Origin: Flectobacillus roseus
GTDB lineage: Bacteria > Bacteroidota > Bacteroidia > Cytophagales > Spirosomataceae
Direction: 5' to 3' (one strand)
NCBI RefSeq assembly: GCF_030056665.1
Contig: NZ_JASHIG010000003.1
DNA length: 64,000 nucleotides
Shown here: piece by piece, positions 24,894 to 34,017 of the stretch
How positions within the stretch are numbered: the stretch's first letter is position 1
Layout: each line of letters opens with the position of its first letter
Program-made: the position numbers and the translations under genes
Notes under the pieces: model-generated
Told to the model about the DNA's origin: nothing
The model's database searches: none
The model's input: only the letters and a program-made list of their open reading frames with translations

Positions 24894-25922
24894 ATGTCTA
24901 ACATTGTTGATGCTATTAAAAACTCTAACTATCTGTACATGGTAAAAATAGACCTAGAGGGTTTTATTACATATGTATCACCATATTTTCAAAAACGATT
25001 TGAGTACTTTGGTAAAAATTTGGTGGGGGTATTTAGTCTTGATACGGTCTATATTGATGATCATCAAAAATGTGCTGAGGTGATTCAGCTATGTTTTGCT
25101 GAGCCCGAAAAGCCCTTTCCTGTAGTATTGCGAAAACCTCATATTGCTAATAGTTTTCTTTGGACACAATGGGAGTTTTCACTACAATTAAATGACAACA
25201 AAGAACCTCTGGAGATTCTTTGTATAGGACACGATATCACCCATGTGGAGGAGTTAAACGAGCAAACTATCAACATGAATGCCTTGCTGCTCGAACATCA
25301 AAATAAATATAGTAGCCTTTTTGAGTTATCGCCTGTAGGTATTGCCGTGAATTCGATGGACGGGCATTTTCTGGAAGTAAATACCGCCTTATCTAACATG
25401 ACAGGATACTCTAAGTCAGAGCTTTTGAAGATAGACTATTGGACTCTAACTCCTCAATCTTATCAAGAACAGGAACAAGAACAGCTTAGGGGTTTGCATA
25501 ACTTAGGAAGTTATGGCCCTTATGAGAAAGAATATATCCATAAAGATGGACATACCATTCCGATTCTATTAAATGGAAGACTTGTTATTGATAAACATGG
25601 CAAACCTCGTATTTGGTCAATTATTCAAGATATAAGTAAAGTAAAAGAGCGTGAGCAGATTATTATTGACCAAAACTCCAAGCTCAAAGATATTGCCTAT
25701 ACCCAATCGCATGTAATCAGGCATCCTGTGGCTAATATCCTCGGGGCTGTGGATTTGTTAGAAAATGAAATTATTCCACCTAGTATTCAAGTATTGGTCG
25801 AAATGCTTAAAATTAGTGCTCAACAATTAGATGATATTATTCGTGAGACGGTACTTAAATCAAGAGCACTCGAATCTAGCGAAGAAGAAATAAGCCAACT
25901 TCACACGAGAGACAGCGCTTAG
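24894..25922 (+). CDS. PAS-PAS signalling protein with a DHp-like helix but no kinase ATPase domain
   Basis: A cytoplasmic sensor of 342 residues. A first PAS domain (about 10-118, MVKIDLEGFITYVSPYFQKR) and a second (about 138-258, ELSPVGIAVNSMDGHFLEVN, ending in GKPRIWSIIQDISK with a PAC-like motif) are followed by a coiled region and a histidine-containing helix KDIAYTQSHVIRHPVANILG (about 269-288). That helix resembles the dimerisation/phosphoacceptor region of Bacteroidetes PAS histidine kinases. The protein stops about 50 residues later, without the N, G1 or G2 boxes of an ATPase domain. It therefore cannot phosphorylate itself and may be an accessory sensor or a phosphotransfer subunit. 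Its last 47 bp overlap the convergent DUF2851 gene. Confidence 0.82.
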   Translation: MSNIVDAIKNSNYLYMVKIDLEGFITYVSPYFQKRFEYFGKNLVGVFSLDTVYIDDHQKCAEVIQLCFAEPEKPFPVVLRKPHIANSFLWTQWEFSLQLNDNKEPLEILCIGHDITHVEELNEQTINMNALLLEHQNKYSSLFELSPVGIAVNSMDGHFLEVNTALSNMTGYSKSELLKIDYWTLTPQSYQEQEQEQLRGLHNLGSYGPYEKEYIHKDGHTIPILLNGRLVIDKHGKPRIWSIIQDISKVKEREQIIIDQNSKLKDIAYTQSHVIRHPVANILGAVDLLENEIIPPSIQVLVEMLKISAQQLDDIIRETVLKSRALESSEEEISQLHTRDSA

Positions 25923-27153
25923 TATGGCAAAAACTTTTCATCCATTCCAAAGCTCCCTGCGAGTCAGCCGCATTTTTGATTGGTAAGTGTAACTCTTGCC
26001 AATTAGCTAAAATGTGGTTTTTCTCGGGTTTAATTTCTTCCAACATGGCGATAGCTTTATCGACTAATATTGGCTCGTTTTTATATCTGCCATATCCTGC
26101 CATCAATGGTACAACGGTATTGATAAGGATATTTTCAAAAGAACTTTTTCCAAAACTTTTTACTTTTGTTTCAGTAGATTTTCCAAAGCGATAATGATTT
26201 TCCCAATAAGGAGAAGTGTTGATACTGAAAAGTGATTCTATAGTTTGGGTATCTTTAAAGTAGATCATTAAGGAAAAAAGATTAGCATTTTTTCCAATTA
26301 AGGCTGCCCATTGCGCTAACCTAACCGTCGGGAAATTGGCAGGTCGCATTCTCAAAAACTTCCATTCATGACTCTCAATCACAGGTTTGAGTTGATACTT
26401 GGCCGACAAAAATTTGAATTCCTGCTTCAAACTTCGTTGATAATCATCATTTTCCTCGATTACTTCGAGTAAACCTGCTACCCCAAATACCATGGCTTCT
26501 ATCTGAAAAAGGTTATCTCGATGCTTATGAATACATTTGAGGGGTAAATTTTCGGCTAATCTCATAAAAGGTTCGGCATTGACCACAAAGCCAAAGTTTT
26601 TAGCCAATAATCGATAAGCTACATCTTCCCAATCTTGATTACACTTAGCAAAAAGCTCCATAATATGATGGGCTTTCTTTTCAAGTCTCAGTAACAAGGC
26701 TTTATCTAGCATTCCTAGTTTTCGGATAAAAGGAACTTCTTCAAATTGTCCCTGACAGAGAATTTGAGTGGGTCTTGCCATAAAAGCTGAATAGGATTGT
26801 AACAAACGCACATCAATGAGGTCTTTTACAACCAAAGTGGGCATTATGGTGCCATCGTGGCGATATACCTCACGGTCATTTTCCCAAACTACGTGTAAAA
26901 TAACATTGCCATACGACTGATCATGCTGATGTGTATGCTGTTCCCAGTCCGAAGATTTGAGGTGTATTTCCACACTTCCTACCCATTCGACAACACCAAT
27001 TTGGATATGAGCTTCTAAGAAATCTGCTCCAGCATGAGCATTGTGATATCCCACTTTCAATACTTGAATTGGTTCTGCTTGTGTGCTTACTAAAGAAAGG
27101 CTATTGAATTTTTGGAATTGCCAAACATGGTGTAAAAAGGCTTCTTGCATCAT
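25876..27153 (-). CDS. DUF2851 family protein
   Basis: A 425-residue protein of a family of unknown function widespread in Bacteroidetes. Recognisable features are the N-terminal FLHHVWQFQKF, the beta-rich GYHNAHAGADFLEAHIQIG and WVGSVEIHLKSSDWEQH, HVVWENDREV, and the C-terminal cysteine-containing motif SQGALEWMKSFCHTKRCLSC (in the last 35 residues), a C-x4-C-x2-C cluster with a preceding Cys that could bind metal. The first ~120 residues look like a small beta-barrel/nuclease-like fold, but no function is established. No signal peptide. Ends overlap the PAS gene tail to tail by 47 bp. Confidence 0.85.
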   Translation of the reverse strand: MMQEAFLHHVWQFQKFNSLSLVSTQAEPIQVLKVGYHNAHAGADFLEAHIQIGVVEWVGSVEIHLKSSDWEQHTHQHDQSYGNVILHVVWENDREVYRHDGTIMPTLVVKDLIDVRLLQSYSAFMARPTQILCQGQFEEVPFIRKLGMLDKALLLRLEKKAHHIMELFAKCNQDWEDVAYRLLAKNFGFVVNAEPFMRLAENLPLKCIHKHRDNLFQIEAMVFGVAGLLEVIEENDDYQRSLKQEFKFLSAKYQLKPVIESHEWKFLRMRPANFPTVRLAQWAALIGKNANLFSLMIYFKDTQTIESLFSINTSPYWENHYRFGKSTETKVKSFGKSSFENILINTVVPLMAGYGRYKNEPILVDKAIAMLEEIKPEKNHILANWQELHLPIKNAADSQGALEWMKSFCHTKRCLSCEVGLFLLR

Positions 27154-27252
27154 AATGAGGTGTTTGATAGATTAAGAACTAAAAGTTTGAAGTAAAAATA
27201 AAAAAATCTATCAAAATGCTCTACTTTTTGCAATACTTTCTCTAATTGTGCT

Positions 27253-27291
27253 AAAAAAATAGGGAATGGTGTGCAAAACATCATTCCCTAT
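27253..27291 (-). terminator. Terminator of the fucosidase gene
   Basis: ATAGGGAATG (27259-27268) pairs with CATTCCCTAT (27282-27291); seven T follow on the minus strand. Confidence 0.85.
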
Positions 27292-27323
27292 AAAATCAAA
27301 CGCTTAAATGTGATAAGGTAATT

Positions 27324-28646
27324 TTATTTTTCCAACTCAATCACCGTGTCTAATTCATCTCGTTGAGCTGGATTAATATCAAAAACAACGAAGTTATTAT
27401 CCAGTTTTTGGAACTTCACTGGTGCTCCAGATTTAAAATATTTAGCCGTTTTGAATGATACAGGTATTTTAATCATCCACTTATCTTCTTTTTGTTTTAA
27501 TAAATGAAGATAAATTTTATTACCTTTTTCGGTTACAGCGCCCCAATCTTGCGGACGAATAAAGCCACCTTGTGTGCCATAAATTGTCGAACCATATACT
27601 TTCATGAAGTCTCCAACTTTGGATAATCTTTCCACAAACTCTGGTTGAATTTCGCCATTAGGCATTGGTCCAACATTCAACAAAAAGTTGGCACCATAGC
27701 CTGCTGCTCTAACCAAGTAATCAACTAATTCTTTTGGCGTTTTGTAACTGTTATCTTTGATATTATATCCCCATGAGCCATTGAGTGTTTCGCAGGTTTC
27801 GAGAGGTAATTTACCAATTTCTTGTCCCGATAAGCCCGATTTGTTTTCGCCAGGAAGGTCACGCTCAAACATCTGGAAATCTTCACCATCAATAGGTAAC
27901 AAATGGTGGTTGTTGCCAATCAAACATTGTGGTTGAAGTTTGTGTATCAGTGAATAAATTTCATCGTATTTCCAGTCTATTTTAGATTGTAAAGTTTTAT
28001 CATGATCGTTGTCTAATTGGTCCCAATGTCCATCAAACCAGATGGTCGATACCTCTCCATACTTGGTAAGTAATTCAGTTAGTTGATTTTTCATAAACTG
28101 CAAATAGCTGACATAGTTACTTTTTTCGGTACGTCCTGTGCCTTTGCCTGTTTTACCAGTTTCGTAAGGATAATCGGTGCGATACCAATCCAATAGCGAA
28201 TAATAAAAACATATTTTGATGCCCTGCTTATGGCATTCGTCAGCGATTTCTTTTACAATATCTCTTTTAAAAGGGGTGTTTGCAATGCCCCAGTCAGAAT
28301 ATTGCGTATGAAAATTACTAAAGCCATCATGGTGGCGAGTAATGAGGGTAATATATTTCATACCAGCGTTTTTGGCGATACCGACCCATGTTTTTGCATC
28401 AAAATCAACTGGATTAAAAGCTCTTTGAAGTCTTTGATAATCTTTTATTTTGATATTTTTGTTGTTCATAACCCATTCACCATCGCCCAAAACACTTGAT
28501 GAGCCCCAGTGGATGAACATTCCAAAGCGGGCTTCATCAAATGCTTGGCGAGCTTTGAGATTTTCGGGAGTAGGCACATATTTTTGTGCAAAAATGGATG
28601 TCGCTGCTAGAAAACAACACAGTAAAGCAGTTGTAATTTTTTTCAT
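27324..28646 (-). CDS. Alpha-L-fucosidase, glycoside hydrolase family 29
   Basis: Exported hydrolase that removes alpha-linked L-fucose from glycans, a retaining enzyme. From the ATG at 28646 the product is 440 residues with a signal peptide ending near 20 (TALLCCFLAATSIFAQ); an in-frame extension to 28715 would put 23 residues before the signal. The GH29 barrel starts at FGMFIHWGSSSV (about 38-49), has LITRHHDGFSNF (about 96-107) and the nucleophile Asp in STIWFDGHWDQ (about 217-227). VGPMPNGEIQP is another family block. The second catalytic carboxylate is variable in GH29 and I do not assign it. No polysaccharide-utilisation partners (SusCD) flank it. Confidence 0.93.
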   Translation of the reverse strand: MKKITTALLCCFLAATSIFAQKYVPTPENLKARQAFDEARFGMFIHWGSSSVLGDGEWVMNNKNIKIKDYQRLQRAFNPVDFDAKTWVGIAKNAGMKYITLITRHHDGFSNFHTQYSDWGIANTPFKRDIVKEIADECHKQGIKICFYYSLLDWYRTDYPYETGKTGKGTGRTEKSNYVSYLQFMKNQLTELLTKYGEVSTIWFDGHWDQLDNDHDKTLQSKIDWKYDEIYSLIHKLQPQCLIGNNHHLLPIDGEDFQMFERDLPGENKSGLSGQEIGKLPLETCETLNGSWGYNIKDNSYKTPKELVDYLVRAAGYGANFLLNVGPMPNGEIQPEFVERLSKVGDFMKVYGSTIYGTQGGFIRPQDWGAVTEKGNKIYLHLLKQKEDKWMIKIPVSFKTAKYFKSGAPVKFQKLDNNFVVFDINPAQRDELDTVIELEK

Positions 28647-28903
28647 TTTTATAATAGTTTGTAAAGATAATTTGGTGTTTTTAAAAGATATTTTTATCGG
28701 AAAATACCCATACATTTATGGATAAGTATGGGTAATAAATGACGTGGAATAGACCTTTGTTTTGATTATTAATTGATGCCTTGTGTGGTACGTCTAAAGA
28801 CTTGTGCCTATTTCTGCCCATTATTTTGATACCTATTGTACAGAGATAGATACTTTGCTACCTATCTCTATTACTTTTATATAAATTTCATTTATCTCAA
28901 TAT

Positions 28904-29284
28904 ATGAGTTTAGATACAAAATCTTATCAGGTTGTGGGGGCTGTTTGGATTGAAAAATCTGATGGTACCGACCGATTTTTAGGAAAAGGAAGAATCCAGT
29001 TGATGGAATTGATCATCGAACATGGCTCCATTTCACAAGCAGCCAAAGCCATGAATATGTCTTACAAAAGAGCATGGGAATTGATTAATTCGATGAATGT
29101 TCAGTCTGCAAAGCCATTTGTGATTACTCAAGTTGGAGGAAAAAGAGGCGGAGGGGCAGTAGTCACAGAGGAAGGCATAAAAGCCATTGCTGAATACAAA
29201 GACTTGCAAGCAAGGTTTAAGGAGTTTTTGGAACAAGAATCTAAAGCTTTTAATCAAAAAACTCACACCTTGGGAATCGTTTAA
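28904..29284 (+). CDS. ModE-type winged-helix regulator (DNA-binding domain only)
   Basis: A 126-residue transcriptional regulator corresponding to the N-terminal LysR-like winged helix of ModE: RIQLMELIIEHGSISQAAKA, MSYKRAWELINSM and VGGKRGGGAVVTEEG follow the helix-turn-helix-wing order. It lacks the molybdate-binding TOBE domains that make full ModE about twice as long, so its ligand, if any, is unknown. It is followed, on the same strand but across a family A repeat, by a TauE/SafE permease; that neighbour is a candidate target, by context only. Confidence 0.85.
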   Translation: MSLDTKSYQVVGAVWIEKSDGTDRFLGKGRIQLMELIIEHGSISQAAKAMNMSYKRAWELINSMNVQSAKPFVITQVGGKRGGGAVVTEEGIKAIAEYKDLQARFKEFLEQESKAFNQKTHTLGIV

Positions 29285-29642
29285 ATAATCTCATTTTTCT
29301 TTTATGCTTCGCTAGGTATTGTCTTTTCAATTCGTACGCTATATTTTTACAAAAATAACGAAAAGGTATCTCTAAAGAATTTATAAAATATTTCTACAAA
29401 ACTCAGGGCTACCTATTTTTGGCAAGGATATAAAGCATTTACAACACTTAGGTAATCGTGCAGAATAAGATTTAAGTTTTTTGTTGAAGGCATAAGGCAA
29501 CAAGCACAAGGCAAAGAGTGTAAAAATGTTTTTTATTACCCACAGCCATGCTTTTTTCCAAAGCTCATCGCCGAAAGCTGATACCTGAAAGCCATAGGCA
29601 CAAAAATTAATTTTTATTTTGCCCACTAACTTAATTTAACTC
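29285..29642. other. Intergenic region filled by a family A repeat
   Basis: 358 bp between the ModE-like and TauE genes. The right half is a reversed copy of family A that ends 8 bp before the permease start, so the permease promoter, if separate, must be inside or left of the element. Confidence 0.55.
29448..29634 (-). repeat. MITE-like dispersed element, family A, copy 3
   Basis: 187 bp, reversed relative to copies 1 and 2. Left end TTAGGTAATCGTGCAGAATA; right end TATTTTGCCCACTAACTTAA, whose complement is TTAAGTTAGTGGGCAAAATA: an imperfect terminal inverted repeat, 14 of 20 positions. Confidence 0.7.
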
Positions 29643-30383
29643 ATGGATATTTCCCAAATGATCTTAATGCTGGCGATGCTGGCAACAGTGGCTTTTTTAT
29701 ATGCTTCGGTAGGGCATGGCGGGGCGAGTGGGTATCTTGCTGTGATGGCATTGTTGGGTTTTGCTCCAGCATTGATGAAATCCTCTGCACTGATTATGAA
29801 TTTGGCAGTATCATTGTTTTCTTTTATTGGTTTCTATCGTGCGGGTCATTTCAAAATTAAGCTTTTTGGGCCTTTCGCTGTTGCCAGTATCCCAATGTCA
29901 TTTTTAGGGGCAACTTATACACTTCCTGATAGTATCTATAAAAAAATCTTAGCCGTATGTATTCTTATCTCAATTGTAAGAATGCTAGTGAAATTCGAAA
30001 AATCTGAGCATGAGGTAAAGGAAATCCCTTTGTTTGGTGCCTTGTTGACTGGTGCAGCTATAGGACTTTTATCTGGAATGATTGGTATTGGCGGAGGCAT
30101 TATCCTCAGTCCAGTAATGCTGGTAATGGGCTGGGCAACACTCAAACAAACAGCTGCTGTGTCGGCATTATTTATCTTTGTCAACTCCGTTTCTGGGCTA
30201 ATTGGAGCTATCTCAAAAGGAACGTTGGTAATTCAGCCTGATTTGATTTATGCAGTGATGGCAACTGTCGTAGGAGGGACGATTGGGGCGTATTATGGTA
30301 GTCATCGCTTCAACATACCAACGCTACGTTATATGTTGGCGCTAGGGCTAGTAATTGCTTGTTTGAAGCTTATATTTACCTAG
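29643..30383 (+). CDS. TauE/SafE-family (TSUP) membrane permease
   Basis: Predicted inner-membrane anion transporter of 246 residues with about eight hydrophobic helices. The two half repeats of the family are visible: an early ATVAFLYASVGHGGASGYLA and a later TGAAIGLLSGMIGIGGGIIL, both with the G-x-G-G-A/G motif. TSUP members export sulfite or sulfoacetate or carry other small anions; the substrate cannot be assigned. Start ATG lies 8 bp after a family A repeat, so the element may supply or displace its promoter. Confidence 0.88.
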   Translation: MDISQMILMLAMLATVAFLYASVGHGGASGYLAVMALLGFAPALMKSSALIMNLAVSLFSFIGFYRAGHFKIKLFGPFAVASIPMSFLGATYTLPDSIYKKILAVCILISIVRMLVKFEKSEHEVKEIPLFGALLTGAAIGLLSGMIGIGGGIILSPVMLVMGWATLKQTAAVSALFIFVNSVSGLIGAISKGTLVIQPDLIYAVMATVVGGTIGAYYGSHRFNIPTLRYMLALGLVIACLKLIFT

Positions 30384-30404
30384 AGAGTTGTGAGTTTTGA
30401 ATTG

Positions 30405-30535
30405 TGAATTGTGAATGGTGAATTATGAATGTAAAGTGTTATTTATCAGTATCTTATCTTAAGAGTTGGAATTGCCCTAAATGTGAAATATTGATAATTA
30501 AAAATTTATATTCACCACTCACCATTCACAATTCA
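30405..30535. repeat. Inverted repeat of GTGAATT words at a convergent junction (family E)
   Basis: TGAATTGTGAATGGTGA (30405-30421) is exactly complementary to 30519-30535. The arms are made of short repeats of GAATTGTGAAT type; the loop contains TTATCAGTATCTTA, also found next to family A copy 2. Confidence 0.6.
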
Positions 30536-30552
30536 GCATTGATACTCAAATT

Positions 30553-31467
30553 CTACTGAATCATCATTGGTCGTGCGGCACGTCCTTCTGACTGAGCAAA
30601 AATTTGATAACCAATAATCTCAAGATTTTCTTTTCCTGTGAACGAAGCAGCTTGATATTCACTTAGTACTTTTAAGTAGGTGTTATCAAAGCTGTTATTG
30701 ACAAAATAGTTGAATGAGAATGTTGGTTCAGCACTAAACAAGAATATAATTTTCTGTATCTTATTTTGCGCTTTAGCCGCTCTCCCTAACCATTGTAAAC
30801 GGCTTTTCATATAGCTAAATGTAGGAGTTGTTTGGTAATCGTGTACCAATATTCGGTCTGTATTTGAAACTATCCCTGTTGCCTGCGTCAACTCCTGACC
30901 CGTAGGATTTTGAAACCAACCTATGTATGTTTCTGTAGGTATTGGCTTTGTTTGAGCATCTCCCCAAGTATTAATTCCTTGTAATTCTTTAAGGTAGTTT
31001 TTAAAGGTTGCAGCTTTATTCCACCATTCAAGTTCCAAGTTGGCATAATCAAATTTTTCAAGGGTATCCGTACGATTCGTATTATAATTACTGATGATAG
31101 TTGCAAAGGCATTTGCTGAGCCCATGCAGGCGGTAACGGTAGTAATGCCATATTGTGTACGTGCTTTACGAATGAATGCCGCCACTTTAGGGTACCCCGC
31201 AGATGTTGCTAATAAGGTGTACAAATCATAGCAAGTAACCGTGGTAAAATTGTTGTATTGACACCATTGGAGTAAAGCGTTTTCTTTACCTTGATCGCCG
31301 ACAATATACTTCAAACTGTCGAGATACACACCTCTGTATATTGAGCTTAGGTCAATTTTGAGACCATTGTGTTCAGGGCTCGATGGCTCCATCGATAGGT
31401 CTTCGTTACATTGTGTAAACAAAAAGACGGAGGATAGCAGAATAATAAATAGATAGTGATTTTTCAT
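30553..31467 (-). CDS. Lipoprotein of unknown function
   Basis: A 304-residue exported lipoprotein with signal peptide and lipobox LFTQC (Cys20), followed by a negatively charged spacer (NEDLSMEPSSPE). The body from about 40 (SSIYRGVYLDSLKYIVGDQG) looks like an alpha/beta, possibly TIM-barrel, domain: strand-like stretches FTTVTCYDLYTLLAT, ITTVTACMGSA, TETYIGWFQNP and IIFLFSAEPTFSF alternate with helices. No catalytic motif that I recognise. Function unknown; single gene convergent with the permease. Confidence 0.7.
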   Translation of the reverse strand: MKNHYLFIILLSSVFLFTQCNEDLSMEPSSPEHNGLKIDLSSIYRGVYLDSLKYIVGDQGKENALLQWCQYNNFTTVTCYDLYTLLATSAGYPKVAAFIRKARTQYGITTVTACMGSANAFATIISNYNTNRTDTLEKFDYANLELEWWNKAATFKNYLKELQGINTWGDAQTKPIPTETYIGWFQNPTGQELTQATGIVSNTDRILVHDYQTTPTFSYMKSRLQWLGRAAKAQNKIQKIIFLFSAEPTFSFNYFVNNSFDNTYLKVLSEYQAASFTGKENLEIIGYQIFAQSEGRAARPMMIQ

Positions 31468-31824
31468 GAGTATAAAATTTTATGGGCTTTGTAACTCTAA
31501 AATAGACATTGGAAATCACTATTCCAAATACATTAGTGCTCAAAAATGGTTATGATTGATATAAATCATATTTTAAAATTTGCACTTTATTGATAGAGAG
31601 TCTGTTGAACATGATAAAGTAGTTTTGTATGAGAGTATTAAATAATTATGAGTGAATGAAAATTAGTTATAGGTGCAGAACGGTATCTGTTGTTACATAT
31701 AATTGTAATAGCACTAAAACAAAAAAAATCTTAGCCTGAGAAGACTAAGATTTTTTTTGAAAATTCTATGAATAAAAATTCAGCTAATGAAATTAATTAC
31801 CGAACTTAATTTTATCCTTAGGAA
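31468..31824. other. Intergenic region with the pdhB terminator
   Basis: 357 bp; apart from the terminator at 31721-31758 nothing recognisable. The promoter of the lipoprotein gene must lie in its left part. Confidence 0.4.
31721..31758. terminator. Terminator of pdhB
   Basis: AATCTTAG (31727-31734) pairs with CTAAGATT (31745-31752), with an A-run before and a T-run after, so it can act in both directions. Confidence 0.85.
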
Positions 31825-32808
31825 TTAGTTTCTATAAAGTACTGCCTTTACTGCATCAACTGTACGTTGAACGCTTGGCAAAATCTCATCGATAAGCGTT
31901 GGTGCATATGGAAGAGGTAAGTCTTTTGAGTTTACACGGATTACTGGAGCATCCATATAATCAAATGCCCAACGTTGAATATTGTAAGCAATCTCAGAAG
32001 AAAGAGCAGCAATAGGGTTAGCTTCTTCAACTACTACACAACGGTTGGTTCTCTTCACAGAAGCAAGAACTGTTTCATAATCGATAGGACGAACAGTTCT
32101 CAAGTCGATTACTTCAGCATTGATACCCATTTTAGTTAATTCAGCAACTGCTGGCATAACTACACGTGGCAACATTTTACCGAAAGTTACAATTGTAACA
32201 TCAGTACCTTCTTTCACAATGTTTGCTTTTCCGATAGGAATAAGATATTCGCCATCTGGAACAAGTCCTTTGTCACCGTACATCAATTCAGACTCCATGA
32301 AAATAACAGGGTCATTATCACGAATAGAAGCTTTCAAAAGTCCTTTTGCATCAGCAGGGTTAGAAGGCACAACTACTTTCAAACCTGGCGTGTTAGCAAA
32401 CCAGTTTTCGAAGTTTGAAGAGTGTTGTGAAGACAACTGACCAGCATTACCTGTAGGTCCACGGAAAACCATTGGACAAGAATACTGACCACCTGACATT
32501 GACATCATTTTGGCAGCAGAGTTGATAATTTGGTCAATAGCTACCAATGAGAAGTTGAATGTCATGAATTCAACGATAGGACGCAAACCATTAGCGGCAG
32601 CACCTACAGCGATCCCTGCAAAACCTAGCTCGGCAATTGGCGTGTCAATTACTCGGTCTGGACCGAATTCATCCAACATTCCTTGCGAAACTTTATAAGC
32701 ACCATTGTATTCGGCTACTTCTTCTCCCAGTAAAAAAACTGATTGGTCACGACGCATTTCTTCGTTCATGGCTTCACGAAGAGCCTCTCTGAATTGTATT
32801 TCTCTCAT
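31825..32808 (-). CDS. pdhB: Pyruvate dehydrogenase E1 component, beta subunit
   Basis: Beta subunit of the thiamine-diphosphate E1 heterotetramer that decarboxylates pyruvate for acetyl-CoA synthesis. The 327-residue protein has FREALREAMNEEMRRDQSVF at the N-terminus, the catalytic-glutamate region FLLGEEVAEYNGAYKVSQGM, IDTPIAELGFAGIAVGAAAN, the QHSSNFENWFANTPGLKVVV block with the active-site His, and the transketolase C-terminal domain (VTIVTFGKMLPRVVMPAVAE). The alpha subunit and E2 are not adjacent, as is common in Cytophagales. A branched-chain 2-oxoacid E1 beta is a less likely alternative. Confidence 0.92.
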   Translation of the reverse strand: MREIQFREALREAMNEEMRRDQSVFLLGEEVAEYNGAYKVSQGMLDEFGPDRVIDTPIAELGFAGIAVGAAANGLRPIVEFMTFNFSLVAIDQIINSAAKMMSMSGGQYSCPMVFRGPTGNAGQLSSQHSSNFENWFANTPGLKVVVPSNPADAKGLLKASIRDNDPVIFMESELMYGDKGLVPDGEYLIPIGKANIVKEGTDVTIVTFGKMLPRVVMPAVAELTKMGINAEVIDLRTVRPIDYETVLASVKRTNRCVVVEEANPIAALSSEIAYNIQRWAFDYMDAPVIRVNSKDLPLPYAPTLIDEILPSVQRTVDAVKAVLYRN

Positions 32809-33216
32809 TTGTTTAAGATAATTCTAGGATATTTAGGACGCTATGCGTTAAAAATTAGATTCTTGTTATATTAAAAAACTGTCTGTAAAATTAGGCAAGA
32901 ATATTGGAACAGACAAGCGGGTTTAGCAACTAAGCCAGTAACATTATTCAAGAAACCTCAAATAGCTGATATTTGTTAGTTTTTGAAAACACTTATTTTT
33001 TGAAAAGTCGCTTTTATGCTCTAAAACTGATGATTGGATACTAAAATCTTCCTCTCAATAAACCGAAAAAATAGATTTTTTTACTCATTTACCACAAAAG
33101 TATTCCCCAATATCGTCATGATTCAAGGTTACTTCCTTTAAATTTGAGTACTTTTTGCATGAAAATACAACGGTAAAAAGAAGAAGAGAGTTTCCCATTC
33201 CAAATCTAAATAGAAA
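32809..33216. other. Divergent intergenic region pdhB / omega-amidase
   Basis: 408 bp, AT-rich, holding the two promoters; I find no hairpin, repeat or clear box. Confidence 0.4.
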
Positions 33217-33993
33217 ATGCAAGACCTTAAAGTTACGCTCATACAAACAGAACTATATTGGGAAAATCCCATAGCGAATTTGGCTATGTTGGAAGAAAAA
33301 ATAGCGCAAATAGAAGAGGACACGGATTTGATTGTATTACCAGAAATGTTTAGCACCTCTTTCTCGATGAATACAACGCTTGCAGAACCCATGAATTTGA
33401 CCACCTTCAAGTGGATGAAACAACAAGCTGCTCAAACAAAAGCTGTGATTCTGGGTAGTGTGATGATTCGCGAGGGTGAAAAGGTGTTTAATCGTATGAT
33501 TTGGATGCAACCTGACGGACAATTTCAGACCTATGATAAGCGTCATTTGTTTAGAATGGGCAACGAACATAACCACTATGAAGGAGGTAACAAACGATTA
33601 GTAGCCACGCTAAAAGGCTGGAAGATTTGTCCTTTGATTTGCTACGATTTACGTTTTCCTGTATGGTCGCGCAATGTTGCTCAGGAATATGATGTGCTGA
33701 TATATGTTGCCAATTGGCCTGCTGCGAGGGCTTATCCTTGGAAATCTTTGCTTGTAGCTCGTGCCATCGAAAATCAAAGCTATGTAGTTGGGGTAAATCG
33801 AGTGGGGAAAGATGGAAATGATTATGCTTTTTCGGGAGATTCGGCGGTGCTTAATTTTAAAGGAGAATATCTTTTTGAAAAAAGTAATGAAGAAGCTGTT
33901 GTAACGATTATACTTCCAAAAGATGATTTGAATGCATTTAGAACGCAATTTCCAGCCTATTTGGATGCTGACAAGTTTGAAATATTTGATTAA
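33217..33993 (+). CDS. yafV: Omega-amidase / nitrilase-family amidohydrolase (YafV type)
   Basis: Carbon-nitrogen hydrolase, 258 residues, cytoplasmic. The Glu-Lys-Cys triad is visible: E43 in VLPEMFSTSF, K108 in TYDKRHLF and C142 in PLICYDLRFPVW. The FSTSFSMN and RMGNEHNHYEGGNKR stretches are those of YafV-like omega-amidases, which hydrolyse 2-oxoglutaramate and 2-oxosuccinamate to oxoacids and repair transamination by-products. Substrate is inferred from this similarity. Closed by two hairpins in a row. Confidence 0.9.
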   Translation: MQDLKVTLIQTELYWENPIANLAMLEEKIAQIEEDTDLIVLPEMFSTSFSMNTTLAEPMNLTTFKWMKQQAAQTKAVILGSVMIREGEKVFNRMIWMQPDGQFQTYDKRHLFRMGNEHNHYEGGNKRLVATLKGWKICPLICYDLRFPVWSRNVAQEYDVLIYVANWPAARAYPWKSLLVARAIENQSYVVGVNRVGKDGNDYAFSGDSAVLNFKGEYLFEKSNEEAVVTIILPKDDLNAFRTQFPAYLDADKFEIFD

Positions 33994-34017
33994 AATAAAG
34001 ATGTATCATCTTTATTT
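33993..34017 (+). terminator. Hairpin directly after the omega-amidase stop
   Basis: AAATAAAGATG-TAT-CATCTTTATTT, perfect 11-bp stem with a 3-nt loop starting within the stop codon. Confidence 0.6.
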
